Origin: DATHSN01 sp035464115
GTDB taxonomy: Bacteria; Actinomycetota; Acidimicrobiia; Acidimicrobiales; SKKL01
NCBI GenBank assembly: GCA_035464115.1
Contig: DATHSN010000134.1
Coordinates: forward strand, 1 to 8,865
Direction of reading: 5' to 3'
DNA: 8,865 nt
Positions 5,304-8,865 of the stretch are shown piece by piece. The position numbers were made by a program, and so were the translations under genes. A model generated the notes under the pieces. That model saw nothing but the letters and a program-made list of their open reading frames with translations, was not told the origin of the DNA and made no database searches. Within the stretch, counting starts at the first letter, position 1. Every line of letters starts with the position of its first letter.

Positions 5304-7382
5304 GTGGACCCGGCCCGGCTCCTCGACGATCTCGACGCCGCGCAGCTCGAGGCGGTCACCACGCCCGCGGCGCCACTGCGGGTCCTCGCCGGCGCGGGGT
5401 CGGGCAAGACCCGGGTGCTCACCCGTCGCATCGCGCACCGGGTCGCCACCGGCACCGCCGACCCGCGCCACGTGCTGGTCCTCACCTTCACCCGCAAGGC
5501 CGCCGGCGAGCTGCTGGCCCGGCTCCGCGCCCTCGGCCTGCGCGACAGCGTCACCGCCGGCACGTTCCACGCGGTGGCCTACGCCCAGCTGCGCGCCCAC
5601 TGGAGCGACCGCGGTCAGCGCGCCCCCGAGCTGGTCGACCGGCGCCTGCCCCTCATCCGCCCGCTGGTGCCCAAGGGGGTGCCCGCCACCGACGTCTCGA
5701 CGGAGCTGGAGTGGGCGTCGGCGCGCGACCTCACGCTCGACGACTACCCCGCCGCCGTCGTCGCCGCCGGTCGCCGGCCCGGGGTCGATCCCGAGGTCGT
5801 GGTCGACGTCGGGCGTCGCTACGCCCACACCAAGCAGCGCCGCCACCTCGTCGACTTCGACGATCTCGTGCGCGGGTGCCGCGACGCGCTGCGCGCCGAC
5901 CCCACGTTCGCCGCCGCCCAGCGCTGGCGCTTCCGGCACCTGTTCGTCGACGAGTTCCAGGACGTCAACCCGTTGCAGCTCTCGCTCGTGCGCACCTGGC
6001 TCGACGGCGCCGACGACCTGTGCGTGGTGGGCGACCCGCACCAGGCCATCTACGCGTGGAACGGCGCCGACCCCGAGCTGCTCGTCGACTTCGAGCGCTG
6101 GTTCCCGGGCGCGGCCACCGTCGTGCTCGACGACAACCACCGGTCGACCCCCCAGGTGCTGGCCGCGGCGGCTGCCGTGCTCGGGCCCGCCGCCACCCGA
6201 CCCGGCGCGCTGCGGGCCCACCGGCCCGACGGGCCGGCGCCCACGGTGCACGTGCTGGCCGACGAGTCCGCCGAGGCCCACCACGTGGCCCGCACCGTGC
6301 GCGACCTGCACGCGCCCGGGGCCCGCTGGTCGTCGCAGGCCGTGCTGGTGCGCACGAACGCCCAGACGGCGCTGCTCGCCGAGGCGTTGCGGGTCGCCGG
6401 GGTGCCCCACCGCATCCGGGGCGGGTCGTCGCTGCTCGACCGGGCCGAGGTGCGCACCGCCCTGGCCGGGCTCCGCCGCCACACCGGTCCGTTCTCGGTG
6501 GCGCTCGACGACCTCGCCGCCGAGGTGGGACCGCTCGAGCCCGACCCCGAGCCGTCGGCCCCCGACGACGAGAGCTCCAGCTCCGACGACGCCACCCCGG
6601 AGGGCGATGCCGCCGCGGAGCGTCGGGCCGCGCTCGGCGCGCTGGTGACCCTCGGACGCGAGTACGCCCGCACCGACCCGCGGCCGTCGGGCGACGGGTT
6701 CTGGGGCTGGTTGCGGGCCACGTCGGGCGGCGACGGCCCCGACGGCGACGCGGTGGAGGTCGTCACGTTCCACGCCGCCAAGGGCCTCGAGTGGCCCATC
6801 GTGCACCTCGCCGGGCTCGAAGCCGGCTACGTGCCCATCGGCCACGCTCGCACCCCCGCCGCCCTCGACGAGGAGCGCCGGCTCCTGCACGTCGCCGTCA
6901 CCCGGGCCGAGCACGTGCTGCGCCTCACCTGGGCCCGTCAGCGGACCCTCGGCACCCGCGTGGTGGGCCGTGAGCCGTCGCCGTTCCTCGCCGAGCTCGC
7001 CATGGCCACCGCGCCGGAGCCCCTCGCCAACCCGGTCTCCGGCGTCGCCCGCGCCCGCGCCCAGGTGCCCACGCCGGTGGTGCCGGTCGACGAGGCGGTG
7101 GCGCAGCGCACCGACGCCCTGCGCGACTGGCGCGAGCGGCGAGCCCGGGCCGCGGCGGTGCCGCCCGAGGTGGTGCTCGACGACGCGACGCTCGTCGCGC
7201 TGGCCACCGAGCCCCCCGTCACGCTCGACGATGTGGCTGCCGTGCCGGGGATCGGCCCGGTGCGGGCCCGCCGCCTCGGGCCGCTGGTGCTCGAGGTGCT
7301 GGCCGAGCTCAGCCCACCGGCACCCGAGGGGGCACCGAGCGGTGCCGCACCGCGTCGAGGAGCTCGCGCCCCGCGAGGGTGA
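5304..7382 (+). CDS. uvrD2: UvrD2-like superfamily I DNA helicase with C-terminal HRDC domain
   Basis: The 692-residue protein is a 3'-5' SF1A helicase that unwinds DNA with ATP during repair or replication. Motifs in order: Q motif at Q14, Walker A AGAGSGKT (29-36), Ia TFTRKAAGEL (61-70), II VDEFQD (215-220), III GDPHQAIYAWNGA (243-255), IV LDDNHRST (275-282, His in place of the usual Tyr), V VTFHAAKGLEW (487-497) and VI RRLLHVAVTRAE (525-536). An acidic Pro/Ser/Asp stretch (about 408-440) sits in domain 2B. An HRDC domain follows at about 603-670 (the DWRERRA helix, LDDATLVALA, VPGIGPVRARRLG), then a basic tail. The architecture matches actinobacterial UvrD2, but the tetracysteine module that joins motor and HRDC in mycobacterial UvrD2 is absent; I find only Cys192 and Cys240. 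The start at GTG 5304 is 6 nt after TAGGGT. The last 74 bp overlap the permease gene. Confidence 0.93.
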   Translation: MDPARLLDDLDAAQLEAVTTPAAPLRVLAGAGSGKTRVLTRRIAHRVATGTADPRHVLVLTFTRKAAGELLARLRALGLRDSVTAGTFHAVAYAQLRAHWSDRGQRAPELVDRRLPLIRPLVPKGVPATDVSTELEWASARDLTLDDYPAAVVAAGRRPGVDPEVVVDVGRRYAHTKQRRHLVDFDDLVRGCRDALRADPTFAAAQRWRFRHLFVDEFQDVNPLQLSLVRTWLDGADDLCVVGDPHQAIYAWNGADPELLVDFERWFPGAATVVLDDNHRSTPQVLAAAAAVLGPAATRPGALRAHRPDGPAPTVHVLADESAEAHHVARTVRDLHAPGARWSSQAVLVRTNAQTALLAEALRVAGVPHRIRGGSSLLDRAEVRTALAGLRRHTGPFSVALDDLAAEVGPLEPDPEPSAPDDESSSSDDATPEGDAAAERRAALGALVTLGREYARTDPRPSGDGFWGWLRATSGGDGPDGDAVEVVTFHAAKGLEWPIVHLAGLEAGYVPIGHARTPAALDEERRLLHVAVTRAEHVLRLTWARQRTLGTRVVGREPSPFLAELAMATAPEPLANPVSGVARARAQVPTPVVPVDEAVAQRTDALRDWRERRARAAAVPPEVVLDDATLVALATEPPVTLDDVAAVPGIGPVRARRLGPLVLEVLAELSPPAPEGAPSGAAPRRGARAPRG

Positions 7383-8163
7383 CGAAGAAGATCGCCACCG
7401 ACATCCCCGCCATCGTGGCGCTGGCCGCGGTGTCGAAGTGGAAGCTCACCAACAACCCGGCGACCACGCCCACGATGCCGACCGCCACCGACGTGGCCAT
7501 CATGGCGGGGACCCGACGCACCAGCAGCGACGCGGTGGCGGGCGGGGCCACGAGCAGACCGAACACCAGCAACGTGCCCACCGCCTGGAACGACGACACG
7601 ATGGCCACCGCCACCAGGGCGAGCATGGCGAGGTGGGCCCACCGGGGGCGCAGGCCGAGCGTGGCGGCCGTCTCCTCGTCGAACGCCAGGGCGAGGAACG
7701 GCCGGTGGAGCATCGTCACCGCGACGACGACGAACGCGGCGGCGACGGCCTGCAGGCGCAGGTCGTCGGCCTGGACGCCGAGCACGTCGCCGAAGAGGAA
7801 CGACGTGAGGTCGCCGGCGTAGCTCGTGGACCTCGAGATGATGATGACCCCGAGCGCCAGCATCCCGACGAAGAGCAGCCCGATGCCGGTGTCCTCGGGG
7901 AGGCGGACCCGCCGGTTGACACCACCGATGGCCGCCGCCATCACCAGCGCGCTCACCAGCGCCCCGAGCTGGAGGTCGTACCCCCAGATGAAGGCGAGAG
8001 CGATGCCCGGGAGGACGCCGTGGGCCAGCGCGTCGCCGATGAACGACAGCCCGCGCACCACGACCCAGGTGCCGATGACCGACGTGGCCACCACCGAGAG
8101 CGACCCGCCGAGCAGCGCCCGACGCATGAAGTCGAACGAGAAGGGGTCGAGCAGCCAGTCCAC
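7309..8163 (-). CDS. znuB: Zinc/manganese-type ABC transporter permease (ABC-3 family)
   Basis: The 284-residue membrane protein has about eight hydrophobic segments (roughly 17-36, 48-62, 64-83, 94-110, 137-152, 177-195, 197-216 and 222-264, the last a pair). Family marks are SFIGDALAHGVLPGIALAF (40-58), GLLFVGMLALGV (95-106), DLTSFLFGD (118-126) and FDEETAATLGL (161-171), the last being the cytosolic loop that docks on the ATPase. It forms the inner-membrane channel of a metal importer of the ZnuB/TroC/MntB type. The binding protein next door has a zinc-type His/Asp-rich loop, so zinc is the likely cargo. The GTG at 8163 is 6 nt after TAGGGT and 26 nt after the stop of the binding-protein gene, so it may be transcribed both with that gene and from its own start. 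The last 24 codons overlap the helicase gene in the opposite direction. No ATPase gene is adjacent. Confidence 0.92.
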   Translation of the reverse strand: MDWLLDPFSFDFMRRALLGGSLSVVATSVIGTWVVVRGLSFIGDALAHGVLPGIALAFIWGYDLQLGALVSALVMAAAIGGVNRRVRLPEDTGIGLLFVGMLALGVIIISRSTSYAGDLTSFLFGDVLGVQADDLRLQAVAAAFVVVAVTMLHRPFLALAFDEETAATLGLRPRWAHLAMLALVAVAIVSSFQAVGTLLVFGLLVAPPATASLLVRRVPAMMATSVAVGIVGVVAGLLVSFHFDTAASATMAGMSVAIFFVTLAGRELLDAVRHRSVPPRVPVG

Positions 8164-8169
8164 GGCCCG

Positions 8170-8175
8170 ACCCTA
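8170..8175 (-). promoter_or_regulatory. Predicted internal -10 element TAGGGT of the permease gene
   Basis: TAGGGT on the minus strand, then CGGGCC (6 nt), then GTG at 8163. It lies in the 26-nt gap behind the binding-protein gene, suggesting a second, leaderless transcript for the permease. It is part of the 8-bp palindrome CCCTAGGG (8171-8178). Confidence 0.45.
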
Positions 8176-8189
8176 GGGGCGCCGGGGCA

Positions 8190-8865
8190 TCACCCGAGCG
8201 CCGCGGCGATCAGCTCGGCGTTGGTGCGCATCATGTCCGGGTAGGTCTCCGCACCGGAGCCCTCGGGGCCGAGGCTGCCGGTGAAGAGGGTGACGACGGC
8301 GACGTCACGGCCCACCTCGGCGGCGAGGGTCTCGGCCAGGTCGGTGCCCACGGTGGTCTCCGCGAAGATGGCCCGCAGCCCGTGGATCTCGATCTCCTCG
8401 ACGAGCTCGGCGATGTCGGCGGCGCTCGGCTCGGACAACGTCGACCCGCCGGTGAACACCACGCCGATCACGTCGAAGCCGTGCCGATCGGCGAAGTAGC
8501 CGAGGCTGTCGTGGTTGGTGAGCAGCTCGCGATCCTCCTCGGCGACGACGGCGACGATCTCGGCGATCTCGGCGTCGAGCGCGCGGTACTCGTCGGCCAG
8601 CTCGGCCGCGCGGGCGTCGAGCGCCGCGGCGTCGATGCCCTCGACCTCGGACAGGGCGTCGGCGATGGCCTCGACCGCGACGGCCATGCGCGTGGCGTCG
8701 TGCCAGAAGTGCGGATCCTCGTCGCCGTGGGCGTGGTCGTCGTGCCCGTCGTCGTCGCCGTGGGCGTGGTCGTCGTCGCCATGGTCGTCGTCGACGTGGG
8801 CGTCGTCTCCGTGGGCGTGGTCGTCGTCGCCATGGTCGTCGTCGCCCTGGTCGTCGTCGCCGTGG
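8190..8865 (-). CDS. znuA: ZnuA-like zinc-binding protein of an ABC importer, 5' end cut by window
   Basis: This is the C-terminal 224 residues of a cluster A-I metal-binding protein that delivers the ion to the permease outside the membrane; the signal peptide, first lobe start and first His ligand lie off the edge. The visible part opens with a loop of about 50 residues holding 11 His and 24 Asp, the zinc-type mark. Then comes DPHFW (codons 8703-8717; the canonical form is DPHxWLDP), whose His should be a ligand, a long linking helix, and TNHDSLGYFADRHGF with a second ligand His at 8511-8513, which favours zinc over manganese. FAETTVG and TYPDMMRTN (near the C-terminus) complete the family pattern. 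The late Asp found in LDPL or TDSL in relatives is Gly here (FTGSLG). An internal ATG at 8687 falls after DPHFW and is not the start. The permease gene follows after 26 nt. Confidence 0.92.
   Translation of the reverse strand, partial: HGDDDQGDDDHGDDDHAHGDDAHVDDDHGDDDHAHGDDDGHDDHAHGDEDPHFWHDATRMAVAVEAIADALSEVEGIDAAALDARAAELADEYRALDAEIAEIVAVVAEEDRELLTNHDSLGYFADRHGFDVIGVVFTGGSTLSEPSAADIAELVEEIEIHGLRAIFAETTVGTDLAETLAAEVGRDVAVVTLFTGSLGPEGSGAETYPDMMRTNAELIAAALG
8718..8865 (-). repeat. Degenerate tandem repeats encoding the His/Asp-rich metal loop
   Basis: The minus strand is a run of near copies of units such as GACGACGACCACGCCCAC and GACGACGACCATGGC, read as (H)GDDD and HAHGDDD. The array lies inside the zinc-binding protein gene and continues to the window edge. 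Copy number here could change by slippage in multiples of three without breaking the gene. Confidence 0.85.

Noticed and set aside
5247..6914. Long minus-strand open frame (555 codons) antisense to the helicase
   Set aside because: It is a low-complexity Gly/Val/Glu/Arg shadow; all helicase motifs lie on the plus strand.
8468..8833. Open frame of Thr/Pro/Ser repeats on the minus strand (121 codons), possible mucin-like protein
   Set aside because: It is the shifted frame of the His/Asp loop and continues into the binding-protein gene without any domain.
8718..8865. CRISPR-like or satellite array at the right edge
   Set aside because: Units are short, have no spacers, and read in frame as a His/Asp-rich loop joined directly to DPHFW of a zinc-binding protein.

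Overview
The window is very GC-rich (over 70% by eye) and densely packed, with GTG starts common and third codon positions almost always G or C. The gene set includes an F420-type luciferase-like oxidoreductase, a UvrD2-type helicase with a C-terminal HRDC domain, a PH-SHOCT membrane protein and a small HExxH zincin. Together with apparently leaderless promoters, this suggests an actinobacterium, perhaps a deep-branching class such as Acidimicrobiia. The class is inference. The gene content is ordinary chromosomal housekeeping and metabolism. I see no phage, transposon, CRISPR, toxin-antitoxin or defence locus, and no tRNA or rRNA.

Layout, left to right. (1) On the minus strand, a HAD-family hydrolase (63-785) lies downstream of a diiron ferritin-like protein (862-2004); the first 62 bases may hold the beginning of another minus-strand gene. 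(2) A 164-bp divergent promoter region (2005-2168) carries a perfect 15-bp palindrome over the predicted diiron-gene promoter; to its right is the F420-type oxidoreductase (2169-3074, plus). (3) Converging on it is a minus-strand run read from right to left: a zincin-like metallopeptidase (4892-5236), a double-ACT regulatory protein (4297-4833), peptide deformylase (3792-4289) and a PH-SHOCT membrane protein (3140-3766). (4) A 67-bp divergent region with a 9-bp inverted repeat separates this run from a plus-strand UvrD2-like helicase (5304-7382). (5) The helicase overlaps tail-to-tail by 74 bp with a minus-strand metal ABC permease (7309-8163). The permease follows a zinc-binding lipoprotein/periplasmic-type protein with a long His/Asp-rich loop (8190 to beyond 8865, 5' end missing). 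No transporter ATPase gene is in view.

How the genes relate: the ZnuA-like and ZnuB-like genes form a zinc uptake unit. The deformylase, ACT protein and metallopeptidase are closely spaced and may be co-transcribed, with translational coupling between the ACT protein and the deformylase. The diiron protein and the F420-type enzyme share a divergent promoter region but no functional link is proven.

The most useful non-coding signal is a recurrent TAGGKT hexamer. I find it five times, always just upstream of a chosen start codon and in four cases exactly 6 or 7 nt from a GTG. It fits an actinobacterial -10 element serving leaderless mRNAs and it decides several start codons. No stretch over 300 bases lacks a gene.
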